Shown here: positions 27,754-41,700 of the stretch, piece after piece
Layout of the letters: each line of letters starts with the position of its first letter
Position numbering within the stretch: the first letter of the stretch is position 1
From: Smittium mucronatum
Lineage: Eukaryota > Kickxellomycota > Harpellomycetes > Harpellales > Legeriomycetaceae
Direction: 5' to 3'
DNA: 64,000 nucleotides
Assembly (NCBI GenBank): GCA_001953115.1
Contig: LSSL01000314.1
Coordinates: forward strand, 1 to 64,000
Position numbers and translations under genes: made by a program
The notes under the pieces: model-generated
Databases searched by the model: none
Seen by the model: only the letters and a program-made list of their open reading frames with translations
What the model was told of the DNA's origin: nothing

Positions 27754-30700
27754 CACCCTTAACCTTATATTAACCAAAAAATGTTAAAAAATCATCCCAA
27801 AGTTCAGGAGCATGTACACCCTCTGAGACCCTTGTAAATTTTACCGATTAAAATTTTTTTAAGAATAATGGACAGAAAAAGTAGATATCCCTCACATATG
27901 AATTTCGTCGTGAATTTACCATTTTAGACACGATAACTACCTAAGTGGAGTGATTCTTATTTACTCAATCAAAAAATTTATTGGATTTCTTCATTTCTAA
28001 ATATTGATTCATTAAAAATATTAGCAGAATGTTAAATTTTATTTCTAAAAGGATAACCATATAGAATTTTTAGAAAAATGAACTAAAAAAAAATAATGGC
28101 TTTAAATAGTTTATAAAAATCAGCCAAATATATGCAAAAAAATGGAGCTTTAAACAGATTTTTTAATAATATATGATTTCACCGTCATGCAAACAGAAAA
28201 ATCAAAAAAATACTTATAAATATTCAAATTTTTTATTTTTAATTCGATTGCTAATTTTTTTTAATCAATAAAAAAAGATTTCTATATTAGGAAACTCTGG
28301 ATCTTGCCATTATAATTAAAATTTTATTATCAATTAAAATGGTCTTAATAATAAAAAATTTTTATAATGGCATGAAGTAAATTTATTATAACCCATCTTA
28401 TGTTTCTTTTTTTGAATTTATTATTACAGAAAATTTATAAATGTAAACATTTTATTATATTATTACATCCCAGTGCAGCACACTAGATCTCTCATACCAT
28501 TGTGACTTTGGATCCAGGTCATATTCCATTTAAAAAAGATTAATATTGCTGTGATTTACTAAGCAAATATATACAATATATATAGGTATAAATATAAATA
28601 TTTTTGGGTGTATTTTTTAAAAATATTATAAATAACTTGGTATTTGAGAAGCACAGAAACTTAAATATAAAATTATATTGTTTTTATGTTATTTATTTTT
28701 GAATTTTAAAAAAAAATTAATAGGGTTAATAAGTGTTTTAATCTATTTATGTATTGATTTATAATTTTTAAACTTATTTTCTTGAATATTTTGGTTTTTT
28801 TAATATGAGTAATTGTGATACGTAAAAAATAATCTAACCTAATCAAACAGTATTCACTCGCATGTATGATTTATATGTGTCCAATTTTTATATTATAAAT
28901 ACTATTTAATGTATATCATAGAAAAAAAGCTTTTAAATACTAAGTGAAAGCATTTGAAAAAAGCTTAACTTAATTGAATCGTTTCAAAGAATATTCTTTT
29001 AAATCTTTTTTTTTTTTTTTGCATTTTCATGATAATCCTAATTAAGATCTTCTATAATACGAACGATTTTATAATTACAATATGATTAATCCTACTCCGA
29101 TAAGCTGTATATTTTTAAGAATTCAAGAATACTCAAGACTATTACTCAAATAAAATGCTAAAGCTAGGTATAAAAGAAGTAAAGTTTTGGTTTTATATTC
29201 AACATATTTCTAAAAAAATTTAATTTTTAATCTGATTTATAAACTCAGAAAAAGTTTATTTAGTTTATTTTTTATTACATTCTATTAATAATAGATGTAA
29301 AAGGTCTGTCGAGACTTTAGGATATCACATTTAAAAATATAAATTGAAATTGAAATAAGTAACACTTCATCTAATTTAACCTGATTGATAAAAGATTCGA
29401 TAATTACGTAAAAGTATTATATTGATTAAAAAAATACAAAATAAAATAAAATAAAATATAAAAAACCTTATATGGTTGCGTGATTATTTTTTTTATTTTT
29501 TTCTTGATTCTGGAATCTGTATATGAGAAAATATTTTGTATATAATTGATTGATTTATTAAGTGGCTATTTTTAACCAAAAATAATGGGATTTATAACAT
29601 ATGGGCCTTAAAAAATGCACTGATATTCATTTTGGGGGGTTTCTTACTGCTATTTTATGTATCTAATCGAAATAATAGAAAAAAGAAAATCTAAAAATAC
29701 AGAAAAAAAATTTCAATCATGTGTTTACCCTGTTAAAATGATTTAAGTTTTGTAATAATACCCAATAAGAAACACAATTCGTGTTTCGATATCGATTAAA
29801 ATATATTATTTAGCCTTTTTTCGTATGGAATCTAACAGAAGGAACAATTTTATCCCCCACCCCCCTCACATAAATACAAGAAATATTTCAGTAAAAATAA
29901 TCTTTTTAAATTTTTTGAGCCAAAAATCATTGAGGCTTTTAGGTATTTAATTTAAATTATATTTTTAAAAGTAATTATAAATGTAAATTGTCCATTATAG
30001 AAGGGATTAGATGTTATTTTTTCATTTAAAATATGATTTTTTTTGATTTAATTGACCTTTTTCATATCTTGGAAGGATTTGCAAATAACAAGCTCTTTAT
30101 TTAATCAGCCATCATTTTTAAATTTTTTAACATTATGAAATTACTAGAACCAATATTTCTAAGTAGGCCTTGTTGATTTTTTTTATTTGAAGCCTCTGAA
30201 CAAAAATATTAGAAAAATTATCTTATAAATATGTTTAATATATGAGGTTTATAAAGTTTTTATAACTATTACCAACCCATTCCTTACAAAAATAGGGTGT
30301 TTTTATTTAATCTGGGTATTTCTTATTAGCTTTGTGCGTTTATAAAAGTTTCATTAAACCCACATGAAGCCATATTTTTAAAACATGACTTCAAAATTTA
30401 ATTAGATTGAGTATTAATATCACTTTTAATAGATAAAAACACACAATTCGTCCTCATATCTGGATTTTGATTTTTATTCATCCATCTCAAAACTAGAAAA
30501 TAGGTTTAAGGTTAATAATGCCTTAACTTTAAAATAATCTATGAAAGAATAAAATTATGTTTCTCTCATCCACTTTAAAATAAAATAGGTGGATCAATGT
30601 TTTATTTTTAACAAAAAATTACATGCACTAGGGCTCAAATTTTTTTTTATCTATTGATGGGGGGGAGGGGGGTTTATTTTATGATGATTTAATTTCCATT

Positions 30701-33700
30701 ATAAATACTAATAGTCTTACTTAAATTATCTTTAAAAGGCCTATTTTTAAATATTTTATACAATTTTTTTTTACACATATAAATATCCTTATTAATATTT
30801 CTTCACATCTATTAGATTCATTCTTTTGTACATGTTTCTTATAAAAAACTTTGAACGCCTTAATTTTGAATTAATTTTATCGATCTATTAATATTATCCA
30901 TAAAATTAATAGAATAAACAAAAGCATCATATTAAAAAATATCTCTATTTAAGTAAAAGCTTTTGTTAACTCTATAGTACTCATTACATTTAGTTGAAAA
31001 TAATATTGAAAAAAATGGTCAATTCCCAATAAAATATATATTTAAAAGCAGAAAAGTACTTGATTTTTATTGGTCGACTAGTGAGATTTTGCGAAATATC
31101 AAAAAAAAGACGTCTCTGTTATAAAAAACACTGGTTATTTTCCGACCCTTATAATACATAGGAAATATATTTATTTATTTATTAATGAAGAAAAAAGTTT
31201 TTGAAAATTTATCGAGATTTATTTTTGTGAAAATGAAAGAAAATTTCTATCTGTATAGCAATCTAAAGTTAAAAAATAAGTAATCTTTAATAGTGTGTAA
31301 TTTTTAAACTTCAAAATACCGATCTTAAATTGCTAATATCTCAAAATTCCATGATTTTTTGTTTAATTTTGATTGATCTTGTATTTTTCACAATAATAAT
31401 TTACATTTAGGACTGATTTTAAGTATATATATATGAATTTTTTTATTTTTTTTTTTCAAAAAAAATCTGCCCACTTGGAACTTTATGGAAGAAAATGGAT
31501 TCAGAATTTTTAAAATTTAACCTAATCTTCGGTAATATTGATATAAATTTTTTTAGAAAATAAAACAAAAAAAATTATATGTATTTATATAAATCTCATA
31601 AAATGGAAGAAAAAATTGAAAGATATTTATCCGTTAATACAGATAAATTTTATTAAAAGAAATAATAATTATAATCAATTTTTTCTTTATTCGAGGCTTG
31701 ATTTATTGAAATATTGAAAATTTTGATGACCTTCATTCCAAAAAAAAATGAGAAGAAATAGATTCTTACTTTAATAATATGATTTTATAACATTTTAATA
31801 AAAAATTAATTGTATTCTTAAATTTGGCATTTGTTTTTTAATAGTATATTGGTTCTTCAGATCCAAGAAAAACCCCCTCTATTGTAAAATTAAAATCAAT
31901 TATTGACTATCCAAAATACAATAAATAGATCCTAGTTATTTACAGATAATTAAAAAGGTTTGGTATAGAATTTGATATTATAAATTAGGTTTGAATTCAT
32001 CTAAGGTTTATTGGTATAAAATATAACCCCTCCAAAAAAAGCAAAATTTAGTTGTTTTAATAGATATATCGGCATTTTTCGCCTACAAAATATTTAACTC
32101 TAGCTTATAAATAATAAACTGATATTATTAGAAGCTTAAATCGTTTAAAATATAATCCAAAAAAAAGTATGGTCAAAGAATGATTTTGTTGAAACTTTGG
32201 TAATTGTGTTGAGTTTTTTCAGATTAATGAGAAAATGTGAGTCTCAGTTGCGTAAATTTGTTTTATTTTAGACGAATAAATCCACAAAAAAATTTCTGAA
32301 CCTTTTAAATTCTTAATTAATTTAATACGTTTCTTTTTATTTGCTTAATTAAATTATTCGATTTAACTTTATAAATTAATAAAGGAGTTTATTACTATAC
32401 CTACCTTTAAAAAAAATTGATATTTTAATCCGAAAATTTAAGGAATAAATATAACCTTATGATTTGAAGCTAAAGTTTATTTTAACATAAAATTATAAAT
32501 TAAATAGTAAGATAACTTTTAAAAAGTCCTGTTTTACTAATAAAAAATTTGGAGAATAAATAGGGTATATATTAAAAACATTTAAACTTTTATGAAAATT
32601 TAAAATGCAGTGAAATTCAATTAAGGCTTATATTTAGAAACAAAAGTTATATATAATATAATATTTATCAAGATTGCACCTCAAAACAAGGAAAAATATA
32701 ATTAATATTTGGGAAAAGATCTTTTTTTTTTTAAAAAAAGTTACATTCACTATTTATGAAGTATTTTTCATTGAATTGAAATTCTATAAATACTGTTAAA
32801 TTTATACGTTGTTAAAATTGGAAAATTTTTAAATACTTAGAAATTTATATTGATCAGTAGTTTTCTAGTGTTATTTTAACAAAATTATCTACGAAATCTT
32901 AAGAGCATGATATAAATTGAGTTATTTGCAATAGTTACGAAATTTTCGATATAAATGCGAATATATTATTTTGGAAAAAAAAAAACTATCTAACTTCGGT
33001 GAATGTATTTTTTCTTATTTAAAAAATTTAACTCGATGTACGAGTTTTGTGAAAAAGTCTAAACATCGATAATATAAATAAAAAAATGTTTATTCGCTGT
33101 ATATTAAATTATGCATTTTTTAAAAAAACTGGATAATTATTTTCAGCATAAGAGCAAAATTTGGATGCTAAAAATTTAACAAGTAATAAGAATCAATAAA
33201 AAATCACTGGTTTATAAATTAAATTTGTTAACAATTTAATGATACCAAAGCGAATTTGAATAATCATTTTATAATCAGATACAATATATGTTTTTTATTA
33301 GAAATTAATGTCATGGAAAACTTTATATTTTTCAAGAAAAATAAATAAATAATATAATTTCCCACTTTTTCGTGTTTTTATTTAAAAAGATCAATCGATA
33401 AATATAGTGATGAGAAATTTTTTTTTAGTTTTTAAAGGTGTTTGATTTTTTTTTCTAATTTTTCCTTACCATGAAATTAACTTGTAAATAAAAATAAAAT
33501 AAAAACTTTAATAAAATTTATTTTGATCAGTAACAAAAAATAACATACCATCTACATTAAGCCAAAAATTTGAAGATAAAATAACCAAAAATAGTGCCAT
33601 AAAATAAAAACTTGTTTCCATAAATTAAAATTATTTCAGTATAAACTATATATTTTTATTTTTCGGCAATTTTAAAAGTATATACATTTATTAATATAAA

Positions 33701-34449
33701 GTAGGGATGTGTAAATAAAATTTTATTATAAATTTTTTCAATTATAATTAATTTTATAATGAGTCAAGGCTTAATTTAGAAGTTAACCATTTAAAAAAAA
33801 CTGAGATATTTTCTTTTTTTTTCTCGGAAAATTTTCTTTCCTAATTTTTATTGATCTGTGATCATAAAATAGATTTTTTAAAAATAATTTTATCTGTAAT
33901 ATTTTTTATCTTTCAAAGTTTTATACGTAAAATCACCATTTTTATCACCATTATAATTTTAATGCCATATGTGGGATATTATCATAAACAGATAAATATT
34001 TTACAAATAGTCATGTAATGATTACCGTAAATTTTTCATTTATTGGCAAAAGCACTCTTAATTTATATTTAACAGAAAATTTTCGAATTATCCAAAAAAA
34101 AATTAGTGAATAAAAATTGAAAATTATAATGAGAATTTTTTTTTTAAAGAGGATCAGGAAAATGGTTTAAAGTAATTTTTAATTTTCAATTTTCAAAAAA
34201 AAAAACATTCTCTTTATAATTTTTTTTTGCAATATTATTTACAAAAGTTTAATATTCTTGAATAACTTTGAGAAATTTCAATATTTTTTTCAATGAAATT
34301 GGAATTTTTCAGCAAAAATATCCAATATAAAAACTACTTGAATCAATCAGGGGTGGGGTTATGCGGAATTTATTTACCCAAGTAAAATTTGATACAAAAA
34401 CTAATTAAAAAATTTTTAAAAAAGATTTCTGCTAAATTCCACTCCGTTG

Positions 34450-34483
34450 CTCTAGATGCTCTGTACACGCTTTAAATCTAGAG
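34450..34483. repeat. Perfect 8-bp hairpin
   Basis: CTCTAGAT at 34450-34457 and its complement ATCTAGAG at 34476-34483 flank an 18-base loop. It lies about 650 bp beyond the 3' end of the ValRS gene, and its role is unknown. Confidence 0.45.
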
Positions 34484-35143
34484 TTTAGATATATCTATAT
34501 ATTGCATTAGGAAGTGTTATCTAAAAAAAAAAATTCTATTCCTCATATTTCTAACGCATAATTTATACAATCGTGATTTATATAAATTTTAGACAAGTTT
34601 TTATTTCCATTAAATTGGCCTTCTCCAAATATTCAACCCAATCATACTTTTTGTTAGTTTGGAGCAAAATTTTCATCTTCACCATAATAGCAATAATCCT
34701 ATTAATCATAATAAATCGGTTAATATCGAATATTCATTGGGATATATAAATCAGATATTTCCTAAAACTACTTTTTAGTTGAAAATCCGATTTTTCTACA
34801 TATTTATTGATTAGATTTTGGAATTTTCGAAAGCGAATGCCGATTCCTTGTACGGGATAATGGATTAATCATACCTATTACAGTTTGATAAATTAAACTG
34901 ATTTTTGGGAATTTAAAGAAAAGAAAGAAAAATGTGTAGACCTAATATATTTCTAGAGTAATTGAAAATAAACGAATAACAAAAATTGTATTTTTGCTTT
35001 TAAACACAGATAGAACAAGAGGTTAAAAAAAAGTTCAGTTTTTCTTTAAAAACGGTTAAGGCGAAAAATAAAAACAAGAAACATTAAATCCAAATATTGA
35101 TTATAAAAGTTAAAAAAAAAAAAGTGTTTCGAAAAATAATTAT

Positions 35144-38100
35144 TTATATTCCCAAAGATTTGAACGATTCGATAACGCTGGAAACCGCTGCAATATCTTC
35201 TTCGTAACCTTGGATCTTTGAATTGTTATTTTCTTTAACTTCTGGCTTGGTTTTCTCATATCCTGGAGCAGTGGTTTTAGATAATAGCTTGTCAAGAAGT
35301 TCCTTGGTTTTGGAAATTTTCTTTTCAAGGCGACCAACTTCAGCTTCAATATCAATCTGACCTTTCACAAGTAAGAGAACATTTACGCTTGTGGAAATGA
35401 CACTAATAGCGCATCCTGCTGGAACCTCGTCCGTAGGTTCAAGAACATTCATAGAACTACATCCTTTAACCATTCCTACAATAGTATTGGTAAATTGTCG
35501 GTATAATTTAACTTCAGATTCTTGTTTGCATGAAACAAAAAGACTAGCATTTGAATTTATGGAGTAGTTAACCATCAATGATCTGGATGCCTTAATTACA
35601 GAAAGAATATTGTCGAAATCAACTGAAAGTTCGTTATCGGACAGCTCCTGATGAGAAATAGGGAAGTTGGCGATTGTTATGGATGGAGTAGAATCACCTG
35701 CTCTTCGAGGTAATCTTTGCCATAATTCTTCAGTAATGAAGGGCATGAAGGGGTGAAGCATCAATAGACCTTGATCCAAACAAGTGTATAAAGTATTCAA
35801 ACTGGATGCTATTTCCTTTTCACCTACAACATACTTGGTATATTCGATATACACATCACATAGCTCATATAACCAAAAAGAGTATACAGCAGAAGTGGCA
35901 GCCATAAAGTTCATTTCTGTCAAATAGCGGTTCAACTCTGTTACAGCAAAATTAAGTTTATTTAAAATCCATTTATCTGCAGCCGATTCGTTACCAGTAA
36001 GTTCTTGCTTTGAAGAGGGCGAAAATTCTGGCCCCAGCTTTAGCAAAGCAAACCTAGTAGCATTCCAGATTTTGTTACAAAACTTCCTATAACCTTCAAT
36101 CCTGAGTACATCCAAATTTAGATCACGACCAGTGGAAGTGTAAGCACACATTGCAAAACGAAGAGCATCAACACCACATTCTGGGATGCCGTTGGGGAAG
36201 TCTTTTTGCTGACCAGTAGTTGCAATTTTGAGTTCCTTGGGGTCCAAATTACCAACCATTAATTTATCGTGTAAACCTTGAAGAGATATTCCCTCAATAA
36301 CATCGATTGGATCTATTACGTTTCCAAGACTCTTACTCATTTTACGACCCTGGGCATCACGAATCATTGCGTGACAGAAAACCTTTGTGAATGGAAGCTT
36401 TCCTGTGAGATGTAGACCCAACATGACCATACGAGCAACCCAGAAAAACAGGATATCCCAACCGGTTTCATTAAGAGTTGTAGGATAAAGTTTTTGGAAA
36501 TCTAAAGTTTCTTCAGGCCAGCCGAATATAGAAAATGGCCAGAGACCAGAAGAAAACCAAGTATCCAAAACATCGGGATCTTGTTCCAAAACAAATGTTT
36601 TTCCGGGGAATTTAGCAGATGCTCTTTGTTTGGCTTCATTTTCGTCTCTTCCGCAAACCCAAAAGTTGCTATCATCAATACTGCAATTTTCACCGTCAAT
36701 ATTGACAAAGTAAGCAGGAATTCTGTGGCCCCACCATAGCTGTCTAGAAACACACCAATCATTTATTTTGCCTAGCCATCTAAACCAGTCGCCTTCAGAC
36801 ACTTTAGGAATAATCTGGAGTTCACCAGAGGTTACGGCATCCATAGCAGGTTTGGCTAGAGTTTCACAACTGACATACCATTGGGGTTTAATAACGGGCT
36901 CGATTACATCTTTGGATTTGGAGCAAACAGGAATGGTCATTGCGTGACTTTTAATGTCAACTAACAAGCCGAGACTCTCGAGTTCTTTAATTATTTCCTT
37001 CCTAACGTCAAAGCGTTTTGAGCCCTTCCATCTCCCAGCATTCTCGTTAAATGTACCATCATCGTTAAGAATGTTTATAAATTCCAAATTATGTCTATTT
37101 CCGACTTCATAATCGTTGAAATCATGGGCAGGGGTGATTTTGACAGCACCAGTACCAAACTGAGGATCCACAGCTTCGGAATCCGTGATGATAGGAATAC
37201 GTCTATTATTGAAGGGGTGAATGACAAATTTCCCATGTAAATGCTTATATCTATCGTCATCAGGATGAACAGCTACAGCAGTGTCTGCAAGCATTGTTTC
37301 AACACGAGTAGTGGCAACAGTAATTTTCTCATCAGAGCCCTCTACTTGATAGTTGAATAAAACCAAGACACCAAACTGAACCTTTTCATCATATCCGGGA
37401 ACGGATATATAGGTTTTGCCAGACAATTCGATATTTTCGACTTCTAAATTACTGAGAGCAGTATTAAAATAAACACACCAATTAACTAATCTTCTAGCAC
37501 GATACATGATGCCCTCATCCCACAATCTAACAAAAGTTTCGGCAACAGCTTTGGATAGTTGTTCATCAAGAGTAAAGCGTTCTCTAGACCAATCGTAGGA
37601 ACCACCTAGACGGCGTTTTTGAATTCCTATTTGGCTTCCATATTCGTCTTTCCATTCCCAAACTTTCTTGATGAATTCATCTCTACCTAAATCATGTCTG
37701 GTAACCTTGCCATTTTGCCACAATTTTTTTTCAACGACAGATTGAGTAGAAATTCCGGCATGATCGCTTCCAGGATTGAGTAGAACAGTGAGACCTTTCA
37801 TTCTGTTCCAGCGGGCTAGACAATCTTGGATAGAGACACCAAGGGCATGACCTATATGAAGTTTACCGGTTACATTTGGAGGAGGAATAGCAACTACGAA
37901 TTTTCCGGCGGGCAAGATTTGACCATCTTCGGTAAATTTAGGTTCAAAGTATTTTTCTTTAACCCACCAATCGTACCATACGCTTTCAACTAGAGAAGGT
38001 TCATAACTGTCGCGAATATCCTCGGACAAATCCTTTTTTTGGCCAGGAATGAAATCAATCTTTGGGAGAGATTTTTTAGTGGGGGCAGGAGGCTTTGAAG

Positions 38101-38405
38101 CCTTTTTTTTAGTGGAAGGGGCAGATGAAGCAGAATCTTGGGGGATCTAAAGAAAGATTGGAGAAAAAAAAAAGATAAAAAGAAATGAATTAGGAAAAAG
38201 AGAAGAATAAGCTGAATAATATATTTAAACAAGTAGGTTGTGAATATAGATCAAATACCTTAGATTGTTTAGCTAAGAATTTTTCCATTTTGGCTCTTCG
38301 CTTAGCCTCATTTTTATCCTGATTCTTAGATTTGGCAGCAGCAGAATCTACAGAAGTGATGGGAGCTTCGGGGATAGTGGCAGCAGAAGGTTTATCGCTT
38401 TCCAT
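35144..38405 (-). CDS. VAS1: Valyl-tRNA synthetase, class I
   Basis: This enzyme attaches valine to tRNA-Val and hydrolyses wrongly charged threonine. Exon 1 is 38405-38259 (49 codons) and exon 2 is 38146-35144, joined in phase 0 across a 112-nt GT-AG intron. The product is 1049 residues, close to the yeast enzyme. The basic N-terminal segment KNEAKRRAKMEKFLAKQSK is typical of eukaryotic ValRS. The Rossmann catalytic core carries PPNVTGKLHIGH (HIGH at residues 146-149) and KMSKS at 651-655. The inserted editing domain includes TTRVETMLADTAVAVHP and GTGAVKITPAHDFND. The anticodon-binding domain follows, then a C-terminal coiled-coil tRNA arm (EVGRLEKKISKTKELLDKL). The start ATG has A at -3. 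The first residues are acidic and polar rather than a mitochondrial presequence. In yeast one gene serves cytosol and mitochondria through alternative starts, and the same use here cannot be judged from sequence. Confidence 0.97.
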
Positions 38406-38700
38406 TGTGAGAATTCGAACAGAGAAAGAAAATTAGGATAAGTACGATTGAGACCGTATTGAAGAAAAGGCAGCTATTTATTGAATCAACCCGCAGAATT
38501 TCATAAAAGTAAATCCAAATCTGTTTTTAGATCAGTAATAATAGGTCATGTTTGAAGACAGCCTTTCCTTTGTTGTCAGTAATCCTAAATTTACATCTCT
38601 TTAACCAATAGAATTGAATATTAGATATTATTGACAACCCTTTTCTCGACGCCAAAATAACTAATGAATCGATTTAATTTGTCATATTAGACCTCACTAG
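38406..38700. other. Upstream region of the valyl-tRNA synthetase gene
   Basis: Less AT-rich than the gene deserts. It contains a CCAAT at 38605-38609, about 200 bp upstream of the ValRS start, as a possible promoter element. No open frame here is supportable. Confidence 0.4.
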
Positions 38701-41700
38701 TACAAAAGTGGTCACTGGCCAATTAACGAGCTTATTTTGCAAGCTGAGTCGTCAATAATGCCACTAATTGTGTCTAAACGTCAATACAGATCATTTGGAT
38801 TTTCCAGTAACATTCTGTGAATAAATTTTTTTTTGATAAATCAACGATAATACGAGCAATTTTATTTAGGCTAGTTGCAAAATTCAGCCATGTCGAATAA
38901 AAACAAGTCGATTTGTTCAAATGGTTTCCACTTTGTATAGTATTGGGTAAATTTACTAATAGCATTCAAATCAGCCCAATACCTAAAATACCGAGCTATG
39001 GTTTAAGGGCTCAAGTGATTTATCTACAGGGGCGTATTCGTACTGAAATTCCACTGCTGCTGCTCTGTATTGGGTAAGGAAAAGTGTCAAGGTATCAAAA
39101 AATTCGTGTAAAGGAAATTATGCTCATCTGAATTGTAGTCTGTGCAGTCTGCTGTTTTGTCCGCACTAGCAGCCAATGCTCTGCCAGCCAAGCAAGGTCT
39201 GAATTTAGCAGCTTTTGACGCAGGGCTGTGGCAGGAATATAGACTGCTTATAACGTGAGTTTACTGATGTCAAGCTCAATCCATGACCGGATATTTTCTC
39301 AGCCATCCCAGCCTGCCTGAAGCTATCTTAGCTGAGATGAATATAATGTTATTATTGACTCTAATTTCCCTTAGGCAATCGGCCGGTAGATCGACAGAGG
39401 AATCTATTAGATCTGAGGATATCAATCTTATCCATTCTTTGAAAGTTTATTTTTTTACTAGTGTTATCTGCCAATAAAATCACGTAACTAATAAAAATTC
39501 ATTAGAAAATTCCAACAATGGTAATTTAGGAATCCAAGCATTCAATTAATGCGACGATGCCAAAGCTCGTTTGTTCTATTGGTTATTTTCATTATTTTGA
39601 TGATAGAATCAACCTTGTATGGATGGGTAGAGGAGTCCTATCATTGAATTTTATTGTGAGATAATGTCATTAAAAACTACACTAAAAAAACATCAAAAAA
39701 GACGTATAGAAAAGACTATTATCCTAACTACAATAAGCCCCTCTGCCGGACTACCGGCTGCGTACCTACGGGAAAATGGTGCAATCTACCAACCACCAAA
39801 TAATATCCTGGCATTGCTTCTAGTATGCTGGATGGCTGAGGCTTTACGGGTTATAAATCAAGTCCGTTTTAAACAAGAAAAAGCTCAGCGACCTTTTGGG
39901 ATTTTATTTTAAATATTTCTTCGAGAGGAGAAATAATAAGCGCCTTTATTTTTTTTTTGATAAAGCTAGTAGAAAATTCTATAGCCAATAAAAGTGGTGA
40001 ATTAAATAAGCTAATAAAATCCGTTATATGTTCTGTGAATTACATGTTAGTCATATCTTTTCTTTTGAAAATGTGATTTATCAGCAAAAACACTTTTGGA
40101 CACTTTTGTAGTTATAAATACCGAGTAAAGCGGTGGTTCCAGAAAAAGATATAATAATAAATAGGTCAACTGAACAGGCTAATATTATTTTGTATTAAAG
40201 TATTTAACAGAAGGAACAAGTTTTCCGATTTTTTTCCAACCCAGATCTCGGTTACCGACTTGGCTGTTTATCCAAAGCTTATGAAAGCTCTTCTATCAAA
40301 CAGATAGGACCTATTCATGCCTCTACCGAGTGGATAAGAGTACAAGAGCACTATATACCTCTTTAAAAAGAATAGTTCTATTAAATATAACTTATCATTA
40401 AATAAAACTTCAAAATAAGTGACATTAAATAAAGTAGACTCGGCTATATATGTTATACAGCCAGATCTAAATCAGGCTAGAATTCCGATATAATCTTTTT
40501 TTTACATCGCAGAACACAGCAAAACTCTGGTATTAATACCACCAAAGACCCTAAAGTTTCTTTTTCTAGCACTATGATGGCCCTCTTCTCAGAAACCACC
40601 GCAACTTTAACCCAAGAAAGATATGAAAACTCTCACAGGTAAATATTATTTTACGAAAACTGACGCGAATTATCCCATCAAAATATAATCACTTCCGCAA
40701 AAGAAAAAATAAGTACTATACTAGTAAAGAAGTTTAAAGTAAAAATGCTGTGAGTTCAGCTCTTTCCCAAGCTCTAATGAAATACATCCCAAAGTTAGAT
40801 ATGCAGCAGAATTGTTAAGCTCCTTACAGCGGTGCTTCAACAATAAGCAGGCCTATTAATGACCGAAAGACAATTGACCGCACGTTGAATTCCCAAGGAA
40901 TTGGTATCTGACTCGAAAAAGGATCTCTGAAGATATCTCTACCGGTCCTCCGATGATATTTCGTTTATATATCCCAAACAGGTGTGTTAAAATACCAACA
41001 GATGACCTATTGGTAATTTAAAAATAAAAGTTAGGTATCAAACCCACAATCAAGATCCTAATGTCTACGAAATCGAAATAATCGTTGGCAGAAAAAAAAA
41101 CTGGGCCGATTTTTGAGCGAAATTCCCCATTCTGTTTTAAACCTGTATTTTCTCAGTTGAAGATTTTGACTTTTTTTTGCGTGTTGATTCCTCTATTAAA
41201 GTGGCTAGCTTCTCATAAGCATAGGTAAAAATGCAATTTGGTCCCAGAGAAAATGACTAATTCTCGTGGATGATGAGACATCTCTATTATCACAAAGAAC
41301 TATATTTGAGTTATAGAACCGAAATCACGCTTTAAATAAAGCTGATATTTCATTATTTCCAAGAAAAAAGGTTTCTTGCAATCTTTATTTGATCAAAAGG
41401 ATATAAAATTGATATCCGATGAGATTTAATCGTATACTGAAACTCTGAAACTATTTTACGGTATGGCAATGGATAAGATCGATTCGCTTACCTATACCGG
41501 TAGGCTACTTTTTTCGTATAAACTGGAGCACAAGAAATTAAGAAAGTATTTGTTATTCTAACAAGGCATTTGGATATTCCAGTTTCAGGCTCTCCAGTTC
41601 ATGCTCTTTCTGAGTCCAATGAATTTTGCCAAGATTATGGGGATCATTCTGGGCTAGATCAGATCGAAAGGAATAAAAATTTTAGCCACTATAGGGGATA

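Larger units (their letters stand above)
26491..35143. other. AT-rich gene desert downstream of the second repeat copy
   Basis: About 8.6 kb with no supportable gene. It holds an (AAT)n/(AAAT)n microsatellite at about 27707-27753, pyrimidine-rich or purine-rich G/C runs at 29853-29865 and 30659-30672, and a hairpin at 34450-34483. The block near 27780-27960 is slightly less AT-rich but does not read as protein in any frame I checked. Confidence 0.6.
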
